Shown: positions 33,293 through 45,425, counted from the first letter of the stretch. The stretch is DNA of 64,000 bases from Peromyscus leucopus (GCF_004664715.2 NC_051064.1:114252240-114316239), one strand, 5' to 3'. Translations and numbers: made by a program. Notes: generated by a model from the sequence alone, not told the origin.

Positions 33293-35278
33293 ACTATTTT
33301 CAAAAGTATTTTTTCTCTTTACTTCAAGCATGTTCTCTGTAGTTCTTCTGGTTCTACTAGAGCTTTCCTTAGACTTCATATGGCATACTTATTTATTTTA
33401 AATGTATTGAGTTATGGGGCACAAGTCTCAGAAGAACCTCCAAGTAGTTTTAACCTCTTCTTCTGTGTGCTACACCTAATACTGGCAATTGTACATATTA
33501 CTTCATAATGGACCAAAGCAATAAGGTCAAATATATGTTAGCTACAAAAATCCATTGTATTGCTTGTTTTTATTTAGAATAAAATATAGCAACCTATTTT
33601 TCACTATTAAGGGGCTATTCTGATACATTCCAGGGCTCAATACATCTTGAATTTCACTGAAATACTAGATTCCAGGATTTTGATTATGTTTGCCTGTCAC
33701 ATTCTGTCACTTTCTGTCTTATGAGGCATCCATGACACTTGTGACTTCTTCCTCATGATAATGTACTCTGCTCACCAATATACTGTATTGTTAAAAGGAT
33801 TTGTGGAAGGCATGTCAAAATTATCAGGTTCTCTGCAGACTAGATTGTGGCTAAAGCAGAAGGATTGAAATAGTTCTACAACAATACAGGGATGGCATGC
33901 CATTGCCCCTATCAAGTAAAGGTAACTGCTTCTTGTGGTTCTTGAAAACTGATAAGGGCATTTGCCAGATGAATAGCTTATACAAGGTACCATGAACTGT
34001 GTTGACACTGACCAATAAATATGTCATATCTGGAATGGTGACGGCAATTGTCTGTGCTCATTTAAATTTATAGTTTTATAGTCATTCTCCAAGATTCATC
34101 CCCTTATTTCACTGGCCAAATATGTGAGCTAAATGTGGAAGTGACTGAACCTGGCTTTGGTTCACAAATCTCTCTTTTATTAAACCTTTATAAAGATAGA
34201 ATTTATGAGGATCTAACCAGACATGGTGACTAATGTAAGATGTGGTATTTTCTATCACTGTGTTCTTATCTCCTCCTCAGGTCTATAACTTGAGGCTGAA
34301 TTGGGCAATTCTATCAGTCACATTCCCAGTTTGACAGCCACCAGAGTGATCCTTATGCAACAAGTTCAATTGGCTGAGGGTTTCACCTGTGTACTGAAAT
34401 CTATTGCTTGCTCTGAGGTGGCACTTACCATGGGCTTATTCCAGAACAGAATGAGTTCAGATTGGCTAATGAGGTTCTCTTGCCCATGGTTAACAAGGAT
34501 CTCTTTAGGCAGACAAAATTGGCTCAAGGACTCTGATCACAGCGTCCTTAGAACTCTACTGTAGTCAAAGCTATTTCTACCTAAACTTCCTTCTTTTTTT
34601 TAAATTTCTCCCCTTATCCTTCACTCAACTCATATAGTAATCCTGTCTTATCGCAGCCCCCACCTTTTCTTTCACTTGTATTTCCCCTAGTAGATTTATT
34701 GTACATACACACTTTTTTGATATCAGAACCTTAACACATAAATTAATACACCCAGGCTGTATATGCTAAAATAAATTTCTCCCTAACCTAAATAAATTCT
34801 AAATATATTCTCTAGGGCACATCAGACAAGCACATAAGAATTCAGAGCTATTATCTGTAACAGACACTGCTACCAGATTTCGTATTATTGTGTGTATGCC
34901 TGAGTAAATTATTTTGTATGTGAAATGGCAGTTCCTGAGACATAATATGATGTTACCCTTGATTTATTGGTTTGATGTTTTCTGGGAAGTGGAGTCCATG
35001 AGTAGGTATTTTAAGATGTGTTTGAGGACAAAGGCTGTCATGCAGGAGTCAAGGAAAGAAGTATTCTGGCTGCCTACCGCAAATAGCCATGCAGTGCTCA
35101 TGCAGGAAAGGAATGGCTGCCAGTCTGCTGCTGTTGTAGCCCATGAGTCCCAGAGACAGTGGTCTGGAGATGAAATGTTTTTGTCCTGACTGTCCTATTT
35201 ATGGAAGCAAAGCATAAATTGGCTGCTAACTGCTTCCTTTTAAAACTGTATTTTTCTGGTTTTGCTCTCAGTTTGAAG
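33293..35278. other. No recognised feature
   Basis: About 2 kb of unique sequence. The 78-129 residue frames here have no family resemblance and no shared frame with flanking sequence. Confidence 0.4.
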
Positions 35279-35365
35279 TACTGTGGATCAAACCTAGAAC
35301 CTTGACAAAAAAAAAAGCATGCTTGACAAATGCTCCACTGCTGAGATACACTCTCGGACCCAGCA
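35279..35365 (-). mobile_element. ID/B4-like SINE head
   Basis: 'tactgtggatcaaacctaga', 'gcatgcttgacaaatgctcc' and 'actgctgagatacactctc' are the reverse of an ID-type tRNA-derived head, split by an A10 run. With the adjacent B1 it may form one B4 composite. Confidence 0.65.
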
Positions 35366-35370
35366 TCTGC

Positions 35371-35552
35371 TTTTTTTGTTTGTTTGTTTGCTTGCTTGCT
35401 TGCTTGCTTTTCAAGACAGGGTTTCTCTGAGTAACAAGCCCTGGCTGAACTGGAACTCATTTGTAGAACAGCTGGCCTTAAACTCACAGAGATCTGCCTG
35501 CCTCTGGCCCCAAGCGCTGAGATTAAAGGAGTGCACCACCACCACCAGGCTA
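35371..35552 (-). mobile_element. B1 SINE with (TTTG)n(CTTG)n tail
   Basis: The tail is at 35371-35408 (TTTG then CTTG units) and the body at 35409-35552, from 'ttttcaagacagggtttctc' to 'ccaccaccaccaggct'. It is more diverged than the young copies. Confidence 0.9.
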
Positions 35553-35770
35553 GTAACTACTTCCTTTAACCCAGCTTTGGCAGTGTCAGCACTTATAAAA
35601 ATTGTAGATTGCCATTTTAATTGTGGATATTAAGATATTAATATATTTCTTCATTGTTCTTGTATTGTATTAGAAAATTAAAAGAGGACTATACAGAACA
35701 GTATAAGACTAATGTTTCTACAGTTTTTGGCTCAGAAATAAATAAAAATATAAAGACTGCTTAATTACAT

Positions 35771-35836
35771 GGAAGGTTGAGGCAGGAGGTTACAAGTTTG
35801 AGGCCAGCCTAGGCCTTATAGTAAGACCCTATTTAA
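35771..35836 (+). mobile_element. Decayed B1/PB1-like fragment
   Basis: 'gaaggttgaggcaggaggtt', 'acaagtttgaggccagcct' and 'agtaagaccctatttaa' match the middle of a B1-like SINE. Confidence 0.65.
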
Positions 35837-36075
35837 TATAAACAAAAGAAAAGAAAACTAAATAATAATTCATCTATATTTTATTTTCTATGCAATATTC
35901 CAAATAGAAATCTTGTTTTTTTTTAATATTAAAGCTGTGAATATTTCAAGAATGTATCATAACTTAGTGAACTTTTTATTCCCATCTCTATCAATATAAA
36001 AAGAAAAATGGTTACTTTCAGGTGTTTTCAAGAACTATACTGTAAATTTTATTCTGTTGAACACAACCTGACAAT

Positions 36076-36077
<2 letters not shown>

Positions 36078-36124
<47 letters not shown>
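36078..36124 (+). repeat. (CA)n microsatellite
   Basis: About 23 CA units. Confidence 0.97.
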
Positions 36125-36126
<2 letters not shown>

Positions 36127-36349
36127 CACATTCTCCCATCATGGAGTAAAGATACAATTATGTGCTCAAGAGAAATGTTTTAATTTTCACAGCTTTGGGC
36201 CACTTAATTGATCTACATGAACTTGATAATACCTACATCAAATATTTTAATGCTAAATGGAATGAGCCTTCTAGATATTTCTGCAATAGCCTATTTTATA
36301 AATATTTCATAAAATATTTTATTAATTCTTTGAAAATGCTATGCTATGT

Positions 36350-37305
36350 ATTTTGATCATATTCACTCCCCATCCCTCCCTCTAACTTCTCCCAGATCCA
36401 CTCCTACTCCCTAACCCTCTCACAACTTTGTGACCTCTTTAAATAAAAATAACCCACCATGTCCACTCTGTGCTGCCCATTTACTTATGGGTATGGGGCC
36501 ATCCACTTGAGTTGGTTCCTCCGAGGTGAGGGCTCATGAGCCACTCCTCCATTCCCTGCTAGAATGTAGACTGTCTTGATCTTGTATAGGTCCTGTTCAG
36601 GCAACCATGTCTGTTGTGAGTTCACAAGTGCACTATTCTTTTCACATCCAGAAGATACTAGTCCTCTTCAACCTCTCATCCTTAAAATCTCTCTGCCTTC
36701 TCTCCCATTATCTTCCCTAAGCCTTGTTGGGCATGAGACTGGGTGTGGGGGTGGGGGTCTTGTTGAAATAGATATTCCATTTGTGGTTGAACACTCCACT
36801 GACATTTGTTCTCTGAACTTTGACCACCATCCTTTGCACAGAGACTTCTTTGATGAGAGCTGAGAGCTGCACTTATTCTGTGGGTATAGCGATACAAATT
36901 TAGAGGGCAGTTTAATGATGTGTCCATTTAACAGAGGAAGAATAGTAAATTCACCCCTGGGGCTTGTAAGCTCCCTAACCATGGGTTCTTAGACCAAGCA
37001 TGAGATTCCCCCCTGTGAAGCAGGTCTTAAATCCAACCAGAAAGTGGTAGGTTGGTTACCCCACTAATGTACCCATGGGCATTGTACCATACTGGGCATT
37101 ATTGTAGTCATAGGATTCATAGCCAGATAAGACCATTGAAAACTCCCCCAACTCCCTAGTAGCCTATATAACACCTTCCAGGTCTGTGAAAGCTAGCCAA
37201 TGCCAACTACAGTTCTCCATGCCCTGTGACTAAAGTCTGCTGTCTTCGGCAACAGGGTCTTATCATCAGGTTCTGGTGTTTGTTTCTTACTGCAGAACAA
37301 ATAGT
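36350..37305 (-). mobile_element. Old L1 3' region (Lx-like)
   Basis: On the plus strand the blocks 'cttctcccagatccactcct', 'tgtgctgcccatttacttat', 'ggtcctgttcaggcaacca', 'gatgagagctgagagctgca', 'gaccaagcatgagattcccc' and 'gtgactaaagtctgctgtct' follow an old rodent L1 3' UTR read in reverse. It has no ORF2 core and ends without a defined duplication. Confidence 0.75.
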
Positions 37306-37561
37306 AAATGCTCCCATCCAGAAATTACTTCATTTTTCTTTCCAATCTAAAAGATTTTTAGTTCACAACATTTCTTCTTCAAAAGAAATATCTCCCTGGA
37401 AATAAGCAAATAGTTTTACCGTGTCTTATAACTATCACTAATCTTAGCTGTAGTCTAAATGAAGCTGTAATGTGGCTTAAAGCTAAGTCTTGACCCATGG
37501 GCTAACTTCAAGCCAACAATATATAAAACTCTAGTTTATGAATAAAATTCTAGATATGCTA

Positions 37562-37690
37562 TGGGAACATCATGTAACTTTGAGAAAATCATTTACCTTT
37601 TCTTATAAAATAGAATGTGATGCCTGCCTCACAGGATCGTGGCAGGAATGAGATGAAGGAATAGTTACAAAAGGTACTCAGTAACATATA
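37562..37690 (+). mobile_element. MIR SINE fragment
   Basis: 'gtaactttgagaaaatcatt', 'ttataaaatagaatgtgatg' and 'ctcacaggatcgtggcagga' are MIR in the forward direction. Confidence 0.8.
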
Positions 37691-38160
37691 GAAACATGGA
37701 CATATGGAAATAAAATGATAGGAAGAAATGATTCAGCCCTGATCTTAGCTAGGGTCTGAAACATAACTGGGATTATCTGAGTCTTCATGATACTATTTCA
37801 CACTAACTCATTATTTTGCTATTTTCCTTCTAATGAGCATATGAGATTTTATAGATGGCCTGAGTCCATACCTTTTGTCTGGACTATTCTTTTCAGATTT
37901 TATACCTTGCCCAGCCTAGCTTTCTGTAATTAAACCAACCAAGAGTAGGGACTTGTCACAAAAATAATCACCTTAGTCCAAAATGGAAAATTAGAGCTAG
38001 AAAGGAGCTTAGAGATTACCATAATCAAACTCATTACTTGAAAATGAATTAGTATCTCTGAAAGGGAGACTCAGGAGCATGCACAAAGCAAGCAGAAACA
38101 CAAGGCTTGATCTGTGCAGAGGTCTTCCTCAACATCAGAAGTCTACCAGTGTTCTGAGAC
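37691..38160. other. No recognised feature
   Basis: Unique sequence. Confidence 0.5.
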
Positions 38161-38222
38161 TGTATTTCAGTGTAGAGAGCACTTGCCTAGAATGTATGAG
38201 ACCCTAAGTTCAATCCCCAGTC
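38161..38222 (+). mobile_element. ID-like SINE
   Basis: 'cagtgtagagagcacttgcc', 'tagaatgtatgagaccctaa' and 'gttcaatccccag' match ID, with a short A-rich tail following. The 5' end has lost the first bases. Confidence 0.85.
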
Positions 38223-38859
38223 CTTCTAGAAGACAAAGAAAAAAAAGAAGATCCAGCATATGAAGAAGCAGAATATTGAACGTATAAGTAGGTAGCCTGC
38301 CTAGTGCAGAAACCCCAGGCAGAGAAGGATGCTGCCACTGGCCCACAGGTCTCCATGGCAGAGACACATTGCCCTAGCCTTACCCATATCAGAAGAAGCT
38401 ACACATAAGACCCTAATTAAAGTGTGGAGTTTACATTTAGGCATCTGTGTGTGATTTTATAACTAAACTGTCCACTGGCACATGTATTTTATTTGGTGAG
38501 ATAAGGTTTATGAGTGAAATACACTGAAATTAAGCAACTGAGTTCCTAAATTTTGATGCTACTCACGCCTGTGTGACAAGCCTAGACAACATCTGAAACA
38601 CTTTTTTCATGACTTTAGAAAGTTCCCTAGTTGCTCTTTCCATTCACTCTCCCCTCAGCCCCTTCCTGTTTCTGTTGCCACTTCTTTCTGCATAGCAGCC
38701 ATTCCTGATCTATCAGCATCTTTTGTACCTGACTCCTTCCAGTCAAGCCTCTGGAGTGGCATGTGTGTCAATAATTCATTCTGGGTTTTGTTTGTTTCTA
38801 ACAGCAAAGTGATGTGTGTGCAATGGGTTCACAATAGTGTTCTATGCCTAATCCAGCAT
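38223..38859. other. No recognised feature
   Basis: Unique sequence. Confidence 0.45.
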
Positions 38860-38990
38860 CTCTTGGGTGACTTTGGATAAGTTATTTCACCATTTAAGCT
38901 TCATTTTCCTTAGCTACAATGTAAGGTAGTATACTCTGCCTCAGGGTTAGATATATACCAAATAGAATTGTGCCTAAGACCTAATAAGTA
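38860..38990 (+). mobile_element. MIR SINE fragment
   Basis: 'gggtgactttggataagtta', 'tttcaccatttaagcttcat' and 'tttccttagctacaatgtaa' match MIR in the forward direction. Confidence 0.82.
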
Positions 38991-39787
38991 TGAGTCAGGC
39001 AGCAGAAAACATAGAGTAGCTGTACACCTATTGCTCTAAGGATCAGCGTGTTCAACCTGTGTGTTTTTAAATGAGGACAGGGAGGCAGCAGGCCATTCTG
39101 CTGGAGGGAGCACTTACAACCTCTTGGTGCTTGTACTGTGCTTGTACTGCTGCTGCAGACATGCACCATAGAAAGGCCTCTAAGCCTTCTCAGACAGTGT
39201 GCCTGCAAAGAGCTTTCCTTCTGAAGACTGTCAAAATACCCTCCCGATGAAAAACTAAATAAATAGTTTTCTGAAACCTTTCAGATTTTTTAATAAGTCA
39301 AAATACACTTTTCTGACAGCATAATTGCTTTTCATAGTGGGGCCTTAAATCTGCACTATAAAAGAATAATGCAACAGTAGATCATTTGTGAAAACTTAAT
39401 GAAAACGGAGTTAGGGAACCTCAGAGTCACTAGACCTTGAAATTCACTTTCAGAAACTAATTTGCAGTAAATGCATGAGAAACATATTTAGACATGATAA
39501 ACTTCCAGGCTGGTGCCAGGCAGGTGTGGAAGTTTATCTTGATTAACTCCTTTGTTTTAATTAATGCCAAAGAGCAAAGTGTGGGGATCTGGCATTCTGT
39601 CAGCAGGAGCCATTTGGAAGGGACTCAGGCATTCCAGCTCTCTGGATAAACTCAGCAGGACCATGCTCTGGAGGGCTCTGGAAGGCCTTCTAAATTGCAT
39701 TTGCTTCTCTCCTTTCTGGTGCTGGATTTATTAACAATTAAGTCTACTGCTTCTTTAAAGATGGCTTGCTGCTGGGGTTCTGTTTAC
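38991..39787. other. Unique sequence; candidate conserved element around 39430-39620
   Basis: Repeat-free. It holds a 12-bp perfect inverted repeat (separate entry) and dense TAAT, GATAA and TTAATTAA cores near 39540-39570. No reading frame is supported. Confidence 0.4.
39496..39538. repeat. Perfect 12-bp inverted repeat (stem-loop)
   Basis: The left arm 'gataaacttcca' (39496-39507) and right arm 'tggaagtttatc' (39527-39538) are exact reverse complements around a 19-base spacer. The spacer itself contains a self-complementary 'ctggtgccag'. Confidence 0.9.
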
Positions 39788-40010
39788 AAGTACAGAGTCA
39801 GGCAACCTGGCTCAAATCTCAACTATCATTTTCAGCCTGGATAATCTCAGGCAACTGATTTAACCTCTCTGTGCTTCAGTCTCCCTACCTATAAAATGAG
39901 GTCAGTCACCATCTTCAAAGAGCTGTCTTGAAGAGCCAATGAATTCATGTAAGCAATACATTTAGAATCTGCCTAGCATGTGGTAAGTTCTCTATGAGTA
40001 CCCTATTATT
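39788..40010 (+). mobile_element. MIR SINE, near full length
   Basis: 'tacagagtcaggcaacctgg', 'caactgatttaacctctctg', 'tgcttcagtctccctaccta' and 'taaaatgaggtcag' are MIR in order, ending near 'agcatgtggtaagttctcta'. Confidence 0.93.
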
Positions 40011-40245
40011 TTACCAATCATCCTGTGCCAGAAATGGGTCAAAGAACCTAAGTTTTCTGTTTTTCTTGAACCATAATTTCTCCCATTTTAGAGATAAGAA
40101 TACAAAGAAATAAATATCAGTTGATTTAAGAGAAAAGAAGAAAAGTGCCCTGTGACCTAGACCTTATTTAAGAGCTATCTAGAGGTTAGTAAATGCATGT
40201 AATCTGTGTAATCCACTCTGAGGAAGGTCCATAAATTCCTGAAAT

Positions 40246-40248
<3 letters not shown>

Positions 40249-40314
<66 letters not shown>

Positions 40315-40328
40315 TAAACATGTGCTTG

Positions 40329-40378
<50 letters not shown>
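40249..40378 (+). repeat. Compound (TC)n-(TG)n microsatellite
   Basis: About 24 TC units, about 9 TG units, a short break 'taaacatgtgcttgctcg', then about 24 TG units. All long frames over it on the minus strand are artefacts. Confidence 0.97.
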
Positions 40379-40379
<1 letters not shown>

Positions 40380-40681
40380 ACATGCACATGTATGCATGGC
40401 CCCATGTGGGTGTGTGGAAACTAGAGGTAGATTGTTGGAGTGTCTTTTCTTGATGGTCTTACTTTTTAGATAGGATCTTACTGAACCTGAAACTTCCCTT
40501 CTCATTTTGTCTGAACTGGCTGATCTGAGAGACCTCAGGATCTTCCTGTCTCTGCTCCCAACCCCCCAGTATTGAGGTTACAGATCAATATACTGTGCCC
40601 TGCTTTTATTTGGATTCCTGGGATCCAAACTCAGGTTTGTGAAACAAATACTTTACCCACTGAGCCACCTCATCAGCCCAG
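40379..40681 (-). mobile_element. Composite rodent SINE (B2-like ends, B1-like core)
   Basis: The right end 'ttacccactgagccacctca' plus 'tcagccc' is a B2/B4-type tRNA-derived head in reverse. The middle 'aggatcttcctgtctctgct' is a decayed B1 in reverse. The adjacent TG tract is probably its expanded tail. Confidence 0.65.
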
Positions 40682-41854
40682 GCTCCTGTAATCTTGATGG
40701 CTGTATTATAAAACCTAAGAGTTGTTCAACCTAGAGCAGTAAAATTATGACTCTCTCAGTCACTCTCAGTGCCAAGGTGTTTTCTCTGGTTCCCATAAAC
40801 TCCACACACTCCAAATCTCAGGTGCCAGTGAGAAGAAAGGAGACTATTTTCTATTCTTCACATCCAGGGTCTATTTTTCAACTATTGAAATCTTTTTTTT
40901 TTTCCTTTTCAAATCAGAGAAAATAAATTCAGTCAGTTGTCACCCATGTACTAACTCAAAATGCATTGAAGGAATTGGTTGGAGCCCCAAATCTAGTGGT
41001 TCTTCCTCATGAGGCACGATTTGGATCTTGTTCATGAGCCTATATTTACATCTTGCCAGGGCTCCCAGTATGTGAGATAAAAAGAATAAGCCACAGTGAG
41101 CAAGATTATAGACATTTGTTCTGGAAGTGAGATGTTTCCGGAGAGTCAATTTATTAGCTCACTTAGTGTAAAGAAAGCTTCCTAGGAGGTAGACAGGGCA
41201 GGGGTAATGTCCAAACACTGGCTGGTCCTGCAGCAGCACCTTCCCCTGGTTTGTGGAGTATGATCTACAACCAGTTTGTGCTAATTCCCTTTCTTCTCTA
41301 TACTTAAGCTTCTACAGCTCTAAAATGGGACCTTCGAACTGTATCGGTTTTTCTAAGCCAAGAAACCCCTTTGTCAACTAAAATCCCATTTAAACATGAA
41401 ACTGATTAAAGACCAGCTATCTCTTGGTTGAAGTGGGAGGTAGCAGACCTGGAACCTGTTTGTGAAAGACCTGCTAGAATTTCTTGTTGGGTTCTAATAT
41501 TTTTGTTGTTATTTGGTAGAGTTAAGTGTCTCTGTGTGCTGAGCATTATAGGGCTCTCCATAGGCATGAAAACAACTAGCATTAGCCTAGAGGTTGAGGG
41601 GCTCCTTTGTAGTTACTGTTCTTTCAGCATCAGGCAGCTAATGCTTAATGCTTGTCAGTTGTGTTCATGGGCTTGAAGCATCTTGCCTCCCCAACAAAGG
41701 AAGGGGAATTTTACCTAAGAACTCAAGAGTGAAAGGAAACAAAGAAAAGTAACAGTGAAATTTAAACACTCTGCTCTTCTCAAATTATCTAAACTTTAAT
41801 TTCTGTGAAGCAAATAAAAAGTTATAAAGATGAAATTAAGTAGTAGTGGATAAG
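40682..41854. other. No recognised feature
   Basis: Unique sequence. The minus-strand frame at 40940-41149 and plus-strand frame at 41428-41676 do not resemble known proteins. Confidence 0.4.
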
Positions 41855-42180
41855 GAAAATGTGTTAAATATATGCAGTGGAGTTTTAGTCAGCCATAAGG
41901 GAGGAAATTACATTGTTTGCAAGAAAATAAATGGAACTAGAGGCCATCATGTTAAGTGGAATAAGCCAGTCTCACATAGATATAGAACGTATGTTTTCTC
42001 TCCTATATGAAATCTGGGACGAGAAAGGTATGAAGATAAAAGGGGGACTATTATGGATATGGAATAACAAAAAGGGGTGGGGACAAGGATAAGAAAAAGT
42101 GATAGAGGGATGTATGTGATCACGCAATGTCATAAACATCTATGGAAACACCTTGCTTTTTACAAATAATATGTATTAAT
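41855..42180 (+). mobile_element. Old L1 fragment (ORF2 end and 3' UTR)
   Basis: 'gtggagttttagtcagccat', 'aagaaaataaatggaactag', 'aggccatcatgttaagtgga' and 'ataagccagtctcacataga' match the end of ORF2 in older L1s. It is followed by 3' UTR with 'aaaagggggactattatgg'. It contains stops and small deletions. Confidence 0.85.
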
Positions 42181-42355
42181 AAAAAAGAAATTGAGCCGGG
42201 CAGTGGTGGCGCACGCCTTTAATCCCAGCACTCGGGAGGCAGAGCCAGGCGGATCTCTGTGAGTTCAAGGCTAGCCTGGGCTACCAAGTGAGTTCCAGGA
42301 AAGGCGCAAAGCTACACAGAGAAACCCTGTCTCGGAAAAAAAAAAAAGAAATTGA
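42181..42355 (+). mobile_element. Young B1 SINE with perfect target-site duplication
   Basis: The body is about 42195-42341 with a short A-tail. The 14-bp duplication 'aaaaaagaaattga' is at 42181-42194 and 42342-42355. It is inserted at the 3' end of the L1 fragment. The 183-residue minus-strand frame at 42281-42832 starts upstream and ends antisense to this B1. Confidence 0.95.
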
Positions 42356-43227
42356 AGATTTCATAGTTGGTTTTCTTTCTTTCTTTTCATTGAAATTGAG
42401 CCAGTTAAATGACAGAAAAAAAATTGGAATAGCAGTTGATGGAGACTGTAAAAATTTATTCAGATGAATAAAGGGCATTAGGTAAGCATAGTAGGGCCAT
42501 GAACAAAGGCTTAAAGAGCTAAATGGGTATAATGTAACTAGGGGAAAAAAAGGAATGCCCACTGTGTGTTTTGGCATTAGCCAGTATATACCAGTTGCTC
42601 CATATATATGTGGATACTTTCTAATTTGGCAAACGGGGAAGTTTGAAAAGAAGAAAATAAAGAGGGAGAAAGGGACAAGTTGAGCCTGGTGCTTATTTAA
42701 TTTTATGCAACAAGATTCTATATTTTCTGGAAAACCAACAAGACACATGTTTGAATTTAGCTTTTTAAATTGCAAAGTTAAGTACATGTTATTTTGAATC
42801 CTGAGTCCAAACATTTGCTTGGTATTTTCCACACATCTTCACTCCAATTGGAGCGCATCAGAGTCCTGGTTTCTATGATGCTGGGCAGGCTTTCTGTAAA
42901 TGCCGTCTGGTTTTCTTAAAATGCCACTGTGAGTATGGTATTGCAGACTTAGGCAAAACAACAAAATTGACTTGGGCTGGAAGAAAGTGCTAGAAAATTT
43001 GAGTGGCTAAGAAAAAGACAGCATACCTGGGTCCTGGGTCCTTCAGTCGATTAGTGTACAATTTAGTGCTCTGTCAAGGAACGCATGGCAAGGACAAGCT
43101 CTCAAATTCTGAAGTAGTAGCTCAATGAGATCAGTGGCTACATTGTTATTTTATTTTGTTTTTCCAGTATCTGTTATTCAACACACAGAAAGCAAAACGT
43201 TATGTCCAGCAAATTAATCAGTGCCCT
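42356..43227. other. No recognised feature
   Basis: Unique sequence. Confidence 0.45.
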
Positions 43228-43417
43228 TAGGCTTTGTCCTTTCAATTAAATTCCACTGTGTTCTATTGTGTGACTGCACTGCTCTGTTTTATCATTGTGT
43301 GTTCTATTCCTTCTGCCTTTCATAGGCTTTGTCCTTTCAATTAAATTCCACTGTGTTCTATTGTGTGACTGCACTGCTCTGTTTTATCATTGTGTGTCCT
43401 ATTCCTTCTGCCTTTCA
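43228..43417 (+). repeat. 95-bp tandem duplication
   Basis: Copy 1 is 43228-43322 and copy 2 is 43323-43417, both starting 'taggctttgtcctttcaatt'. They differ at one base ('gtgtgttcta' against 'gtgtgtccta'). This is either a very recent duplication or an assembly artefact. Confidence 0.95.
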
Positions 43418-43680
43418 TGTCTTTCTACTTATTTACTACTGAAAATGCCATTTACTCATCACAACTCAAAGAGAACATCTGACCCAGGAAGCTCTCTCAG
43501 CACCTTTGTGTGTTCTCTTCTGTTGCCTCTGAATCTCTGTATCTAGTATGAAGCAAAGTACTTATGTATCTGTCTTAAGTTTCTTGCTTTGAAAATAGGG
43601 GATCGTGAAGTAATAAAGACAGCTGTAGTTTTAATACTTGATGCACTGCACAATAAACATTTGTTGGTTTGAACTGGTAA
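43418..43680 (+). mobile_element. Probable L2 LINE 3' fragment
   Basis: 'ccatttactcatcacaactc', 'gaagctctctcagcacctt' and the ending 'caataaacatttgttggttt' fit the L2 3' end. Diverged. Confidence 0.5.
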
Positions 43681-43938
43681 GTAAATGTAGAATATTTAAA
43701 TAAGTGCATGAGTAAATGATGGTAGGGTAATAATGAGAGCACTTATAAATACTCAGAGGTCTTGATAACTTCACATTTCCAGACAGCAGAGTGAAATAGG
43801 AAAGTGCTCTAGCCATGCAGAATCCACAATAAGAATTAAAGACTATGAAAAGCAAAGAAACACAGTGGATTTTAAAACTACTTCTCAGTGAGTTTTCTAT
43901 TTCTCAGCATAGTATACTTATTAGAAAATTCTACCTAC

Positions 43939-43941
<3 letters not shown>

Positions 43942-43988
<47 letters not shown>
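43942..43988 (+). repeat. (GT)n microsatellite
   Basis: About 23 GT units. Confidence 0.97.
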
Positions 43989-43992
<4 letters not shown>

Positions 43993-45219
43993 GCTATAGC
44001 TTAACTCTCTTAAGGGGGCTTTTTGATGGACTTGTCAGAGTAAGATTTAAAGTTCTGGTTCTGACAAGAACACCCTACCCTTAACTTACCATGTGGCCTT
44101 AATTGTACTCAGTAATAATAAACAGAGCATGCAGAGTATAGTTTTTTAAATTTTTTCTGCCTGTTATGAAGCAGGGTAATAAAATGCATGCTGTTGTGTA
44201 AGATGTCTTTAAGCATTCAGCATCCAGAGATGAGTAATGATTACATCCCTCTTCTATTCCTAGCTGACTCCTTGTAGGGGGAATAAAGTCCTTTGCAGCC
44301 TTTGCCCAATGTCACTTATTACTGCCATTATAAATTGGAAACATTTTCTGCCATAAAATTCCCTGTGATGAATTGTACCATAGGCATTAGAGTTTTTTTC
44401 ATCGTTTTCTTCTTGATGAGCTAGCAAAATAAAGAGAATAAAACGGGTATATTCTTTTCTTTTGAAGAAATCCAATCTTCGCAAATGACCCCCTTAAGAC
44501 TCTCAATGACTGTTTGTATGGATTCTGATCTTAAAAAATCACCCGGCTTGGGGGCTCGGGTGTATGTATTATCATGTGGTTACTTTATTATTGCACAATA
44601 GTCTATCTGAAAGTGATTTTGAGGATGACTTCATTAGCTGAACTATAGAAAGCAGCCCTTAAATGATCTGAACATGGAAATTGAAAGAGAATTTAGGACT
44701 TTTACTCCAAACAATGCCATCCTGGGTCCCTTTTCCAATACATCATGCCTCGTTACCTGAACAGAGCTGTACAATTCATTGCTGACATTCTGTCTTCTTT
44801 TTAAGTTAGCTCCACATTTGAAATATAGGAATGCTTGCATGTCCATTCTAAATACTAAGTAATAGGAACTACATAAGATGTATTTCTCATATCTAAACCC
44901 TGATAATTTTGTAGGAAACATGCTTATTTTGGGGGTGAAGTAAATGGGAGTTAAAGCATTTGAACTTTAGCTTGTCTGAGGCAATACTGAAAATGAAGAT
45001 AGAATTACAAACTGGTTTGTAATTTGTTTTCTGCTAAAACCAGTGCTTTTCTCTACCTGGCTACGTCTACTATCCACACAATGCCAAAGGCCAAAAGGTG
45101 GCAGCTAATAGGATCACTTCTGTGTCATTAAGTGATTATTCTTTTTCACATTAAGTGTGACATGAAAAGGTGGGCTGCTCATTTGTAGACTCCCAAAATG
45201 AATATGAGTAGTCAGATTT
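43989..45219. other. No recognised repeat; conserved-looking part at 44240-44480
   Basis: Unique sequence. The part at 44240-44480 is compact, repeat-free and rich in AT cores, but I see no decisive motif. Confidence 0.4.
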
Positions 45220-45425
45220 AAGATGTCTGTACTCTAAGGCCCACAGTGAAAGATTCAGAAGATCTTCCCTGACATGACCACACTAATTCTGTCTCTGACT
45301 CCAAACTCTACTTAATCCAGTGTAGTAAAGATGAAACAATGCCTAAAGTATCATGAGATTATCCCTTCAAATGTCTCCCATTAGACAGTGAGCTCACTGA
45401 GTGCAGGGATCTGCTTTGGTTGATT
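45220..45425 (+). mobile_element. L2 LINE 3' fragment
   Basis: 'cttccctgacatgaccacac', 'attagacagtgagctcactg' and 'agtgcagggatctgctttgg' follow the L2 3' consensus. Confidence 0.75.

Noticed and set aside
39496..39538. microRNA precursor
   Set aside because: The 12-bp stem is too short for a precursor hairpin of normal length. Kept only as a stem-loop in a candidate regulatory element.
42281..42832. 183-residue minus-strand open frame, the longest present
   Set aside because: Its C-terminal end is antisense to the young B1 at 42195-42341, the remainder has no recognisable domain, and no splice or promoter context is visible.
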